Shown: positions 21,615 to 33,304, numbered from the stretch's first letter. The stretch: 41,073 nucleotides of DNA from Paraglomus occultum (GCA_910592205.1 CAJVPJ010000137.1:1-41073), one strand, 5' to 3'. The notes: generated by a model not told the origin, from the letters alone. Made by a program: numbers and translations.

Positions 21615-24258
21615 AGTATAATCGTTTTCGGAAGAAAATCAAGATAAAAGAGAAAAGGCGGAAACTAAGTAAAGATAGACTGCGGTCGTGAGAAAGCAAA
21701 CTAAGTAAGCGGGGTAACCGTGGGGGACCCGTTATGTGGGGGTTCGCGTGATCTACTGTGAGACGTTCAACTTTTACGCCACAACGTCCTACTCTTAAAC
21801 TTTGGCTTGTGCAACTGATAAGAGAGCGCGAATTCACCTTTATCCCCGCCCTAAACCAGAAACATGCAATAATTTCTCTTTTCCATACGTTCATCATATT
21901 TCTGTATCCTCTCACTATCCCGAACAGGCTTACGTTCGCCGTTTATCGTTTCTAACAAATCGCTATCTTGAAATTGCAGATGTGATTCCGCTCGTATGCT
22001 GGTGGTTTCTAATCGATTGCAGACTTTCAAACTATGTACTTGAAAAAAGTGCCCTTTTATTCGAATTCTTTTAATTTGTAAACTGATTTTTGATCTCCTC
22101 TTCCTAATTACTTGAATTACGCTCGTCGAAATAAACTTTGTCTCAAAAAGCGTTGTTATAGTTACATAATTGCGGGTTGGTTATAGTTTCACAATATTCT
22201 TTCCTTATTTAGAGATATTAGTCTAATAAATAGCCTGCCACGGGCTGACATCTTTGTAAACCGTTTAATTTATTAAAAAACCCCCCCTCAACACGGAATT
22301 CAGATCCAAGTCTAAGTTAAGCCTTACTAATCCAACTGTACTCGATTTCTCACAATATAATCCGCACAGTCGTTTGCCAAAACTACAGTCACACTTGAAA
22401 TTTAGTATGTCCGAGACTTGATAATTTATAATTTTTGCGTAAAATCTGAGAAATTTTTTTCACAGATGTAGCAACAGCTGTATCGATCTGTTATTTGGTT
22501 TTTCATTCCAACATTTGTGTGTTATCATAAACATGCGGTATTATGCCATCGTTGCCAGACGAAATAAATGCGGCCAATTTCTCACCTATTAAATACGTTT
22601 GCTGACAAGCGACGTATGAAGATTTTAATAGTAAACCGTTCGCTTATTAGTACGCGTTTTCTTTTAATATGTTGGCAGTTATTTTTCCACCATTAAATGT
22701 ATCTTGTTTGTTTAGAGAAAGCTTAAAACGTCTCACGTATTCAGTAGCCTTTTTCTTGAAATTCTTTTGAACACTATAATTGTAACCTGGCTTCAGGAAA
22801 CGTATTGCTTGTCATATTTAGTTAAACCACTATGTTCGCTACTTTTCACATACGGGTAATCATATATATATTTATTATTTTGTAGTTTGTTCTTCAATGC
22901 ATAAAATAGTTATTGACCAATCTTGCCAGAAGGATATTAGGTAGGATAGTGAAAAAAATATTCCCGCTCAAAATACCCGTGCTTTGAATTACAATGCTGC
23001 CATAACAGGAGTTCGGGATACTCATATTGTAGATATTTTTTTATAGTATACTCGATGTTAATCTCTATACTTAATTTTTCCACACTAGAATCGAGCATTC
23101 AAATATCTGTTATCATGATCGTTTAATCTATCTTTCTGTTTTCTATTTACATTCTCTATTATGTGTTCTCTATCGTTGTACATTCGCTACCATGTCAAAG
23201 AAAGAAGGAAGTGCATACTATGGTTCTATATGACTACTATGTGGCGTTTTATGGCTTAGAACGACCATTTTGCTCTGGCTGAATGGTCATTATAGAGAGA
23301 ATTGGCTGCACTATAATGTAGTATAACTTCTAAATTACATAATTAAAGTTGGAATGTCTTTCTCTTATTCCAGTGATCAATGCCTGACACAAGAGATTGA
23401 GGAATGCATTATTAATAGGCAAAATAATAATGTAAATGATTAACTTTTAACATAACTCGTATTGTTATTTGCTATTATGTATTATTATTTTATTACAAAA
23501 TTTAGATAATAATAAGACATAACTTTTTTAATTTAACAAAACCTCTCATTGACTATGCTTTTTACAGTTCCCCATTAACTAAATTACCTTACCCTGTTTC
23601 AGGGTTGCCATCTTGGTCATGCAATGGCCTGCCAGGGTTTCTTTGTGTTGTAAATGTGAAAACTCGTTGTTTTTAAAATCATTATATTATTAGAAAGTGG
23701 TATATTTCCCAGTTTGTGTATTTTTTAAAGCCCCACATCTACTAATTTAATAAGTAAATTGACCTGATCTCATTCAAATATCAGAACCTATTTTTAGATA
23801 GCTTGTTGAATTTCTGTCTGTGTCTCCCTCTTCCTTGAACGTATTCACCAGCCTCTGCCCTCCTCAATATCTCTCGTTTCTTTGATTTTCTCTTCGTTCA
23901 ATGAGAAGGTGAGTTGCACGATGTAATCTATACTAATACTAATACTTACACTGATGGTGGCTTAATATATATAACTTCTTTCACCGTATTAATATTAGTA
24001 TGTGACCAATGATAATTGATGCTGCATTTACATTAACTATAACACAACGAGTTTACTATAAAGTCGGGGCATTCACAAATACATTATAATTTCCATGGTT
24101 AAATGAGTTTTCCAATATATATCTGTAAATATATATATATATTTATTTACTAAATATATACGAAATATATACTAATACTGATCACGCAATCAATCTAATA
24201 TCCCTCTGGATGAGACAATACTGTAATTTATAACTTTAGAAAGGTTTAAAGTTTGCGC
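21615..24258. other. Long AT-rich spacer
   Basis: 2.6 kb between the HSV2 start and the 3' end of the Arb2-domain gene, both on the minus strand. The first 450 bases upstream of HSV2 are pyrimidine- and GC-richer and probably hold its promoter. The open frames there (21544-21915, 21758-22074) overlap each other without motifs. The rest is AT-rich with an (AT)n stretch near 24116-24145. No gene seen. Confidence 0.5.
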
Positions 24259-26494
24259 TCATAACTTATCGTCTTTTCTGTCTTGCTGTGGTTTCACTGC
24301 TGGTTCGCCAGGAGGCGGCTGGTTACTCGTTTGAGTTTGGCTAGTGTCCTGAAACCAGTCTAAAGAAAATATTGACTTCACCATTATGATCGCTTGGGAG
24401 ATATTCGTGCTCTGTATTTACGTAGGGGTGAACAGTTAGCTAACGAAATTTTAAGAACAATTTACAAAAAAATGCACTTACGATTGCATCAAGAATTGTA
24501 GTCTCTTTCAGAGGGTAATCAGATGGTTTTGCTGCAGGTTTCGTCAACGCGTAATTAATAAACTTGAAGACGGCTGGGAATGCGGTGCCTGAAGTATATT
24601 CGTGCTTCTTGTGACCTGTGAGAATTTAGTGGAGTTATAAACACGATTTAAACTAAGTCTGCCAAACTTGATGATTTACCAGCTGAAAAACAAGGACAGG
24701 CATTGTACTCTCTTGCATCAGGGATAGGTGTATCCAACGGCATAGATGAAGTAATCCAGTTAATGGCGACATCGGAAAACCATGACCGCCTAGCTTCATG
24801 TATCAAGGACTTGCTATGAACACTGTCCGTGAGAGCGATAGCCTTGACACGACTACAAAATTCATCGCCTAATTAAAAAAAAGTTAATAAGTTTAATATA
24901 TACGCGAAATGCTTTATTCTTTTTGCAATTTTAGACTCACCAAGTTCCATGATCAGGTGTGCCGTACAGATTCCACCATAACTATGTGCTACTATCACGA
25001 TTTTCTCTGCTTTTGCTGGTCTGCAAAGAAAGCGAATAAAGCAACGATTAGTAATGCACATTCGCGACGCGTATTTTAGTTGACCAAACCGGGTACCAAT
25101 GCTTCAACAACAGATCGTTTTAAATTTATCTTATGCTCTTTCCAATTCCTCATTTGCTATCCTACTGACCCGACGAAATGCTTCCAAACGTAAAGACAAT
25201 GTCCAGGTGGAGTTCCGGAACCTTCTATGCGCTGACGTTCAAAAGACTACAACGATGAACACACATGTAAGCAAATGCGTTCCCTATGACAAATTGTCAA
25301 GTGAGCATTGTATTACGATAAAGCGCCTTACCTTTACGGGCGCATAATTCACGTTAGGATTAGGGATTATGATGCCAAAACCCTGTTCTTGAGCTTTTTC
25401 TATATACGGAAACATTGAACCCATCTGAGCAAATACAAGAAATTAGGAAAGGGTTAATTATTCGACAAATAAAAATATAAAAGATCTTTTCATTTCGCAG
25501 ACGGCCAGCATCGCAATCGGTTGGAACAAATTCTTGTTAATCATATACCTGAAGAGAATCGTTGATTATCACTGTGAAACAAGATATGCCCTTTATTAAT
25601 ACCTATGCAGATATGCTTCTCCGTTCTCGGCATTTTGTAACGTTCACTTGTTATTACCTTGTCGAGCCCATTGACCAGGTCGGACAGCACCGCTTCCTTG
25701 AATCAGCAGCATTAGCTTTTCACACTTGTTCGAATTGGGGCTGCCAAATATAACATGTTAATCATTATTATGACTATTATACTTTCGCCTTCGTCTGACG
25801 TTATTCCTAGAATTCCTTCTTGTTCTTTCGATCCATAAGAACACAGATCTATACTAACCTCAAGTATATCCAACTGTGAGGTATCGTGGGATCATCCGCT
25901 GCTTCAATTGGCACAGGCTGACGAATAAAGCCATACTTTGTCACTAAACGATCTTCGATATATTGCGCGACTACGTCTATATGGATCAGAACAGAGTAAG
26001 CGGTTAAGCATTTGGTGTAGAATTAAGCAAAGCAGGCAAGCAGAAGAAAAACAAGTGTATTTACCGCCCAAGGCTTCGTAGTGGGCTTGATTGTATGCTC
26101 GATCACCTTCTCGTATTACAAAGACAAAACGATCATCTGGGAAGAAAGCACAACTGCATTTATTAAGCATCATAACGTCGTCATTGGCACGACATGCGCT
26201 TCCACGAAAATCATCACCATTGTCCTAAACGAACTCTATCTTTCGATTGCTGCTTTTGCGTTTTCTATATTATCTTATTATATCATGCTACCGGATAGTC
26301 TTACCTGTCTCAATATTCCTGAGTTCCCCCTTTTCCGTGAAATGATATCCAAATCCCTCTAAGGTTTTGGGAAATTCGGGCCGCTGAAATGTTCCGCTAT
26401 CTCGCGACTTTGTTGTCTCCTCCATACTGTATTCATGGTTTAAGATTTGATTCTTGTATTTATACGTGACACGGAGTCCGGATAGTTCAACCAT
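24259..26494 (-). CDS. ARB2: Arb2-domain protein (FAM172A / Argonaute-binding protein 2 family)
   Basis: Arb2 of fission yeast belongs to the ARC complex, which holds Argonaute before heterochromatin targeting; the animal homologue FAM172A/ARB2A acts in nuclear Argonaute and splicing control. The domain is an alpha/beta-hydrolase-like fold. Eleven exons join in phase: 26494-26305, 26136-26065, 25976-25859, 25740-25658, 25571-25549 (23 bases), 25424-25332, 25231-25170, 25020-24941, 24868-24680, 24615-24482 and 24348-24259, giving 377 residues. Diagnostic stretches are FPKTLEGFGYHFTEKGELRN, YNQAHYEALGD, LMLLIQGSGAVRPGQWARQ, GIIIPNPNVNY and IVIVAHSYGGICTAHL, the last with a Ser at about 227 in the nucleophile-elbow position. 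The last 40 residues are Pro/Gln/Lys-rich and disordered. Whether it is catalytic is not known for the family. The near-complete domain and clean splicing argue for a working gene. Confidence 0.92.
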
Positions 26495-27579
26495 AAATGG
26501 ATTCGGCTAGCTTTTTTTGGTTATACAATAACAGATGTAAAGTTTAAATAAGAAATCACAGCTTAATACTTATTTTAACTGTAATAATGAATTGATTAAC
26601 TCTTTAATTTTTTGAAAGAATCCATATCTGTTGAGTTTAAAGAGTGCTATAAAAAAGCGCGAGAGAATATTGATCAAATCGAATTTTAGCAAAATAATAT
26701 TATATCATTCTATTACTATCGTAACTCATTATGTGGTAAAGATGGGACCTGCTATCCCTAATACAAGTCGCAGAAATAAAAATCGTTAATTTTTGTTAGC
26801 AATATTTTTATAACGTGTTGCGACAAGCAGAGAATTTAATATGAACTAAATTGCAATTTCTAAATTTACTTCAATCGTTTACTACCGAAAGGCAAGTATG
26901 AGTTCAAATAGACTATTTCTGATACTATCATATAGAGGTAAAAATTTGACAGTTTAGGATAGCGTTCTTCTACAAACATAGATTGTATTGCATACTTGAC
27001 AAAAGCCATTCGGACGAGCAAGTCACGGTTTGCTAAAATACCAACACTGCTAAGGTATTCAACTAAAGTAAAGTAAGATCTGTTATAACCGGACGGTTTG
27101 ACACAGCTTCGTGTGCAGCATAATGAGATTCCGGTATGTATGCATATACTGGCAAAAACAGACAAACAATGCACAAGAATCAGTCCGGTACTAGGTAGGG
27201 AGATTCCGAGTATAGGAATTAATCAAAAAAAGGATACTTGTTTTGCTTAATTTCTGTTTTTATTTTATTTTCGATAATAAGTTCCCGAATCTCGTTTTAA
27301 AAATGCCTAGCATCTCTTTTGAGTATTCCTTTTTGATTTTTTTAATAAACCCGAGTGACAACACAATTTCACTTTGGTTTTGTCCCATCTTCGTTAGCGA
27401 CAATGCTTACCAATCACCATCGATATTCTCACCCCGATACAAAAATGCCATCAGTCGATTTCTGCAGTTGATTACATACCAATTGCCATAAGCCAATTAC
27501 GCGCTTAATCGTCATCATGTGAACCTTGAATGTGAACCATAATCTACAAACGCCTTGTGCTACAGTATTGTATTTTCAG
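26495..27579. other. Divergent intergenic region
   Basis: It lies between the Arb2 gene start (minus) and NDUFB4 start (plus). Open frames at minus 26866-27174 and plus 27243-27491 have protein-like stretches but no family motif or joining exons. I do not call a gene. Confidence 0.4.
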
Positions 27580-27589
27580 TCACGTGAAG
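27580..27589. promoter_or_regulatory. TCACGTGAAG box upstream of NDUFB4
   Basis: The same 10-mer, with a CACGTG palindrome, as upstream of the PPR gene. It also ends 57 bases before the ATG (27647). This suggests a shared bHLH-type control of two mitochondrial genes; function is inferred. Confidence 0.4.
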
Positions 27590-27646
27590 ATGAAGAAACC
27601 CTTTTTAACATCTTTCAGTAAACATACTCGACAAGAAAACGTAACG

Positions 27647-28070
27647 ATGGGAGGACATGAAAGTAAGCCCAATCCTCTTTCTTTGTTGTTGTTAAACTCA
27701 CCACCCGTTTCCTATCAGTTCAGAGCATTTGTCTCATCGCAAAAATCTCTTTTGTCTCCGACGGGAACAGACTTGAGGGTCGACCCAGGTATTGAAAGAT
27801 GGGCGACCATGCGAGGACGCACTATTGAACACTTTCGCCTGACGCCCAAATACGTCGCATTGGGTATCCTCACTTTGGGAATAATTCCAACTGTGTGGTA
27901 TTATTGGGGCGTAAAATACCAGGTGAGTACCAACAGAGTGCGAGAGCAGAATGTAAGATATTGATATACAATGATCTTTAATGACATTTTTGCAGGGAAT
28001 GTGGGATATACAAGGACTTCGGAAAGGTGAATCACCACGAGTTAAAAAAGATGAGACCCATCCTCATTAG
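27647..28070 (+). CDS. NDUFB4: NADH:ubiquinone oxidoreductase B15 subunit (complex I accessory subunit, NDUFB4-like)
   Basis: This is a small accessory subunit in the membrane arm of mitochondrial complex I. Three exons join in phase: 27647-27662 (16 bases), 27771-27922 and 27996-28070, giving 80 residues. After a short hydrophilic start (MGGHENLRVDPGIERWATMR) comes the family's HFRLTPKYV, a single membrane helix (VALGILTLGIIPTVWYYWGV) and the charged tail QGLRKGESPRVKKDE, which matches the conserved 'G..RRGDS.R' end of B15 proteins. The first intron (27663-27770, GTAAGC...ACAG) is 108 bases, free of stops and a multiple of three, so an unspliced reading stays open and would insert 36 residues. 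The spliced form fits the family much better. The gene is convergent with SAP18, 109 bases away. A complex I role is likely. The family is short and variable, so the subunit number is a little less certain. Confidence 0.85.
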
Positions 28071-28179
28071 CTAGTCCTTTCTATAAAGGCAGACGGATTC
28101 CCACAATCGATTGATAAAATAAACCAGTTTCTTTTTATCTAGTATTTTTTTTATGAATCAAAAGCTTTCAACATGAATG

Positions 28180-29206
28180 TTATCTCCTTCTCTCTCTAAA
28201 AACGCGCCTATCTCTATCTCGATCCCTGTCCCTATCTCTGTCTCTGTCTCTGTCTCTGTCTCTGTCTCGATCTCTGTCTCGATCCCTGTCTCTGTCTCTG
28301 TCTCTGTCCCTGTCTCCATTATTTCTTTCCCTTCTAAATACTCCTACGCCAGGACCCCTATCCCTATCTCTCTCCCTATCCCGATCTCTATCTCTATCTC
28401 TATCTCTCTCCCGATCTCTCTCCCTATCCCGATCTCTGTCTCTATCTCTATCTCTATCCCTATCTCTTCTCTCCCTTAACACGTTTCCCCTCCTCTCGTT
28501 TGCGTTTCTCGTAAACTGAGGTCCATGGAATAAAGCAACGTCAAGGAAATCTCCAATTACAAATCTCGCATCATCGAGAGTTGTATCTTCCTCGGTGGTT
28601 GATCGATTGTTCATCACCATCCCGAGATCTTTGAATACGTAACGTCCGCGTACATTGTCTTGATAGACGAGTTTAAAAGATAAACGAGCAGCCATTCGTT
28701 GTGCTTCGGGGTTTATTTCTTTTAGTAGGTTGGCTAATTCCTTTAGTGTTGCGTCCTTCCTATATTACGGTTAGAGATCAAAGTTTAGAAGAGATGAAGG
28801 AAATTAATCATAAGGGGATAGATGACTGGGTAACTTGAGATGCGAGAATGAATCAAGGTTAATACCATGTATATATTTGAACTTCGTCCTCTGTCGGCTG
28901 ACGTTCCGTTGAATAGTCTGTTATACTAGATCAAATAATTGAACATGAGTCAAGCCTATAATATTGCTACATTGGACGCGCCGCAATTTTAACCAACCTG
29001 TGATGTCCGGCTTCTTTACAAAACATTCGTAATAGAAAAGGACATGTCTACAATGCCATAACGAAGCCCATATAAGCTAGGAATCGCGTCATGTTATTCA
29101 TTATTGCAGTTTCACTTCTGGTCTGACGTACCTTCTCACGATCTACCACAACCTTTGCTTTACTGCCTTTTGCCTGTGTGTTGGTATTAGTGGCAGATTC
29201 CGTCAT
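28180..29206 (-). CDS. SAP18: Sin3-associated polypeptide SAP18 with a long Arg-Asp repeat tail
   Basis: SAP18 is a ubiquitin-like-fold protein of the Sin3 histone deacetylase complex and of the ASAP/PSAP complexes on spliced mRNA. Four exons join in phase: 29206-29132, 29047-28998, 28925-28866 and 28759-28180, giving 254 residues. The core is typical: VVVDREKTCPFLLRMF, GHH, EVQIYTWKDATLKELANLL, RLSFKLVY, RGRYVFKDLG and ARFVIGDFLDVALF (ending near residue 138). Family members are usually around 150-170 residues. Here about 97 extra residues (157-254) are almost pure Arg-Asp/Arg-Glu dipeptides, encoded by a hexanucleotide microsatellite. Such RD/RE tracts occur in splicing-associated proteins and suit the ASAP role. 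The tract length is probably polymorphic. A plus-strand open frame over the repeat is a shadow. Confidence 0.93.
28187..28465. repeat. Hexanucleotide microsatellite (TCTCTG/TCTATC type) within SAP18
   Basis: Nearly 280 bases of CTCTGT / CTATCT / TCCCTA units encode the Arg-Asp/Glu tail of SAP18 on the minus strand. Two blocks are separated by a unique stretch near 28317-28350. Codon-level variation between units (Asp, Glu, Arg synonymous changes) shows the tract is not freshly expanded. Confidence 0.8.
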
Positions 29207-29410
29207 TCTTTTCGTGTTTATTCGTTATTTATATTACACGATCAAACAAGGTGGTGAACGTTGTATGAAGCGACGGTTGTGAGTAGATCTATATAATATT
29301 CGAGACGAGAAAAGTCTCAAAGGACCGAATAGCGAAGGTAAAAAACGGGCATCTTGCTAAATTGTTACGGAAACATTCTTTTGTTGTCACACGAAGATTT
29401 TGGCATTTTT

Positions 29411-29415
29411 ATTGG
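29411..29415 (-). promoter_or_regulatory. Inverted CCAAT box upstream of QCR9
   Basis: ATTGG (in ATTGGTTGG) lies 76 bases before the QCR9 ATG within the 285-base divergent promoter shared with SAP18. CCAAT boxes bind the HAP/NF-Y complex, which activates respiratory genes in fungi. Functional use is inferred. Confidence 0.35.
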
Positions 29416-29491
29416 TTGGATGCATTCCAACATAAGTGCATTAAAAAAAATGTGACAGCAATTTTATAATCTCATCTGACAAGTCTTCATT

Positions 29492-29857
29492 ATGGCGAAT
29501 AACTCTGGCTCCAATGCGTACGTTTTTCTCAATTGTTTTGTTCAATAATTGGTCTATTCCGTTTTGCAACTTTTAATATAATGTAATACCCTTTCTCTTT
29601 CAGGCTCGCTCGAGCCCTATACAGGGGTGTTTTTAGACGAAATTCGATATTTTTGTGCGGTGTATTTGCGGCAGCGTTTGCCTTTGAAATAGCTTTCGAC
29701 GTTACGTCCGATAGAATATTCGATCGGGTGAACCGAGGGGTAAGTCAACGATTAATTCAGGTTTTACTGGGAATAAGCATTTTTCTAAAATTATATCTTT
29801 CTTATCATACAACAGAGACAATGGAAAGACATTAAAGACAAATATGCGTCAGTGTAA
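29492..29857 (+). CDS. QCR9: Cytochrome bc1 complex subunit 9 (complex III, QCR9/UQCR10)
   Basis: This small single-helix subunit of the mitochondrial cytochrome bc1 complex stabilises the Rieske protein and cytochrome c1 region. Three exons join in phase: 29492-29517, 29604-29739 and 29816-29857, giving 67 residues. The family signature is unmistakable: LYRGVFRRNSIFLCGVFAAA followed by FAFEIAFDVTSDRIFDRVN and the end RGRQWKDIKDKYA. The helix (about residues 24-44) follows the Arg-Arg-Asn-Ser start as in yeast and animals. The N-terminal extension of about 10 residues (MANNSGSNALAR) is short. The gene is divergent from SAP18, with 285 bases between start codons. Confidence 0.93.
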
Positions 29858-31687
29858 CGGACGTAGGCAGACATCAAGTACATCAAATAACTGATTACTC
29901 CGTAGCGTAACTTTTGAATCAAATGTGACTGCTAAAATACTGTTATCCTCAGAACATGCAAGCCGCATGAGGATTATAATCTCTATACAGCTCTCATTAA
30001 ACGCCCGCATATCAATATCACTAGATGTGTAACTGTGGAAAGAAATGATATTTCTATTGAACTCGACCAAAAACTCAGGCTGCATCAAGTGCTAAAAACA
30101 ATGAGCAAGCGACTGCTACGCCTATATGAAGGATCTCGGTGATATTGAAAGCTCAAGGTTTATAGTACAATGTGAAAAAGCTAAATAACCATCAGCTGAC
30201 GAAAGCAAAATAAACCAGGAATATCGCGAGTACTAGATGATTTGAATAGTATTTCGATATGGGCTCTATGGGAGATGAGTAATAACACTCGGTAGAGGTA
30301 ACATCATATACGCATACAGTTCAGTTTCATATTATCTTAATACTGAATGTGCTTTATTGGAATCAAGTCGGTCATGGTCAATCACGTTCACTGTAATGAA
30401 TTAATTATGAATCTCGCGAGCTAGCAACCTAATGATATGATTAATATCTACGCATGTCATTGAGTATGACTCCAATCTCTGCGACTCTGCAATGGAGGAA
30501 ATACTACTCCCCAGCATCTGTAAAGATCCTAGAAGTTAGCATGGGCCCCCAGAAAAGAGTTCACACATAACTTATTACACATACCTGGTAGTGCATGCTT
30601 CAAGCTGGATCAATTTCTGAGCAAACCCTTTTTTTGAGACCTTCTCTTTTGATCTCGGTAACATCTACTATTGCGCAAAGTCTAGCACGATTATGACTCG
30701 GTAAGCGTGAAGCGATGCTGAGAAGAACCGTCAGGTATAGATCACAAGTACAATTGGCAAATATAATAGATAGGCAAATCATAGAAACGAATCCTGAAAC
30801 TATCTTATAGAAGTTACTTTGTTTATTTTGTTTATTCAACCTGTCGATCAACATGCCAAGACTTTTAGCCCTTCGTTCTCCAAGCTCGCTCTTAATCGCC
30901 GTAGCCGATGTAACAATTGTCCCGAGAATCGTAGGGTCATGTTAAAAACGCTTAGATCTTTGTACGACAAGTCTTCCTTCCACATCTTCGACGTTCCAAC
31001 GCCAAGTGGTATTTGAATACGAATCACGTGTTTGCGCGCATTGTTTGTTACTGATGTCAAAAAAATTAAAATGTATGCGATGTTATGTATTGTCACCGAG
31101 TTTTTATATGGTCTGCTCAATTTGTTAAGCGGGAAACATGACTATGGACATATTAGTCGTTTCAGTAAAAGTAAATGAAGATATAACAGATAAACAATGT
31201 AAATCTCATTGAAGCTGTCGGGCATAACTGATAAATTATTTAGTACAAAACAATTGCAGTTTAAAGTACAGAAACACGCATTTGTTGGAGAATTGAGTAA
31301 TAGTAAGCCATTATGAACCAAATGTTCATCGTAATCGCATGGTATCAAGTGTGATATAAAGTACAAGGAAAACGAGAACTGACAAGTCATATTCAATTAC
31401 ACGGAAACTAATGCGCGAGCGCAATTTGTTCAAGACGACAATTGGCCAAATCCGTCTCCGGACCTGAACGTCCAATGGAGTTCAGAAATTGGTGAACACA
31501 ATAGTGTTTTTAATTAATCCAAAAAGGACGCAGTATATTGTTTTATTTTAGAAAACCCTATTATGTATTAGATTATACTTATACTTCTCCAGGATATAAC
31601 GATTGCAAAAACCGTGCTAGAAATTGTGTAAACAATACATTGTTCTAACCAGATAATAAATTGTTCCACTGCTGATATCTGTTGTTC
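29858..31687. other. Gene-free spacer
   Basis: Between QCR9 and the deacetylase 3' end. Several open frames of 60-90 codons occur on both strands (minus 29849-30088, 30600-30854, 30848-31120; plus 30819-31016) and overlap one another. None has motifs or joining exons. Another CACGTG lies at 31025-31030 but no gene follows it. Confidence 0.5.
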
Positions 31688-33304
31688 TTACATGCTTCCA
31701 ATATCAACTTCCTCCCCACTTATAAAACATCTAATGACGTTCAAGTCATCATCCAAGAATATTAAATCAGCGTCGGCACCATAATTCAGAGTTCCTTTTC
31801 TGTCTTCGATTCCCAACAGTTCTGCTGGGTGCTTAGTAGCAGCTTCAATAGCTTCCACAATCGAACAGTCAGTAAACTTTTTGAAATTCTTGACACATTC
31901 ACTGATAGTAAGAACGGATCCTGCCAAACGACCGTTCTCGATTACCTCCACACGGTAGTCGTCGATTTTCCTTATTTTCGCAGTTCCTATCTTATATTCA
32001 CCGGGCGGAAGTCCCATGGCACCGACTGCGTCTGTAACGAGGATCACACCAGACGGATGGGCAGAGTAAGCTAATTTCACAGAGTTCGGGTGGACGTGAA
32101 TACCATCACATATTAAACCGTAATAGGGGCGAGGCAAGCGGGTGGAACTGAGAAGGCCAATTATTCCGGGATCTCGGTGATGAAACTTGGTGCAAATTTT
32201 GAAAAATAAAAAAGAATATTAGAAAGTAAAAAAAGATGGGAGATGTGATACGTGTATGGAAGCATCATTTCACCTGTTGCATTGCGTTGAATAGATGTGT
32301 GATAAACCGGGCCTGTACGCGAAAGTAAATATGTGTGCGAACGTATAATATGTATCACGCATAAAACAAAAGATAAAAGGCATCAAATATATACCCCGCT
32401 CTCTACTGCTCGCTCGGCCTGTTCGACTAGCGCGCACGAATGCCCTATCCCATAATGGTTTAATAAATGGTGATTCTCTTTACGAGCGATCAAGAGATAT
32501 TTCACTTACCCATGCTAACTGTCATACCCAGGTCAATGAATTTCTTGAACAAATTCTGCATTCCTTCTAGTTCAGGAGCAACAGTTATTATCTTGATCGA
32601 TGGATTTTCTGTTTCTGTGATACCGTAAACGCTCGCGATATCTGCAAATCCCTTCGGAGCATCAATCAAGTGTTCTTTAGGATGAGCTCCAGACTTTTTT
32701 TCACAGATGAATGGTCCTTCGACATGAGCACCTGTAATACAAAAACGCAAGAAAACATCGTGGGTCTTACGTTGTTCATATAATTCAAACAAGAAAAAAA
32801 AGCTTCAAAAAGATATACCTAAGATCTCTGATCCATTTTTTTTATTTCCTTTGCGTGGCTTAAGCAATGGTAATACCTACAATATGTTATAGCTCTTTAA
32901 TTATCAGTCAACAATCATCGGCATTCCCGAACTCAAGTTCAGCCTAGCCTCTTCACCTTATGATAAATTTCGGGCGACGAACTAACGATGGTTGGCACGA
33001 AACTTGTGCATCCAAACTTTAACAGCTTCCTCGCTACTATGTCAATGTTTTCCTTCATTTTCTCTTCTCCTTCCCAGTTCGAGAAATCAACACCGAACGC
33101 GCCATTAATCTGAACATCGATGTATCCGGATGCTACAATCAGTCCTTGCGCATCAATTATCTTTGATGGTTTGTTACCCATTCTATAAAAATGGTTTTGT
33201 GCATTAACAATTTTCCCCGATTGGATGAACAATACGTCGTCATGAATAATCTGGCCATCGCGTATTAGGCGACAGTTTTGTATTTTTGTAATAGAATCAG
33301 TCAT
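31688..33304 (-). CDS. DAC1: N-acetylglucosamine-6-phosphate deacetylase
   Basis: The enzyme hydrolyses GlcNAc-6-phosphate to glucosamine-6-phosphate and acetate, a step in the use of GlcNAc released from chitin or glycoproteins (fungal Dac1, bacterial NagA). Six exons join in phase: 33304-32957, 32876-32819, 32731-32510, 32444-32395, 32312-32274 and 32185-31688, giving 404 residues, the usual length. Metal-site and catalytic signatures are present: HVEGPF (Glu about 140), GHS (His about 211), THLFNAM (His about 232, the same 21-residue gap as in NagA), ICDGIHVHP and VTDAVGAMG (catalytic Asp about 291). The N-terminal strand segment GYIDVQINGAFGVDFS and the C-terminal GTLNYGADADLIFLDDDLNV complete the amidohydrolase fold. 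No partner genes of the GlcNAc pathway are next to it here. Very likely functional and cytosolic. Confidence 0.95.

Noticed and set aside
21163-22074. Several plus- and minus-strand ORFs over the HSV2 5' part
   Set aside because: Inside HSV2 they are shadows; upstream of it they overlap each other in different frames without motifs.
28177-28479. Plus-strand ORF of Ser/Ile/Pro/Val repeats
   Set aside because: It is the antisense shadow of the SAP18 Arg-Asp microsatellite.
31025-31030. Third intergenic CACGTG (also 34540-34545)
   Set aside because: No start codon or gene follows at a comparable distance; the number of CACGTG words is near the chance expectation.
29849-31120. Minus-strand ORFs of 79-90 codons
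   Set aside because: No motif, no good splice partners, and mutually overlapping opposite-strand frames of equal length.
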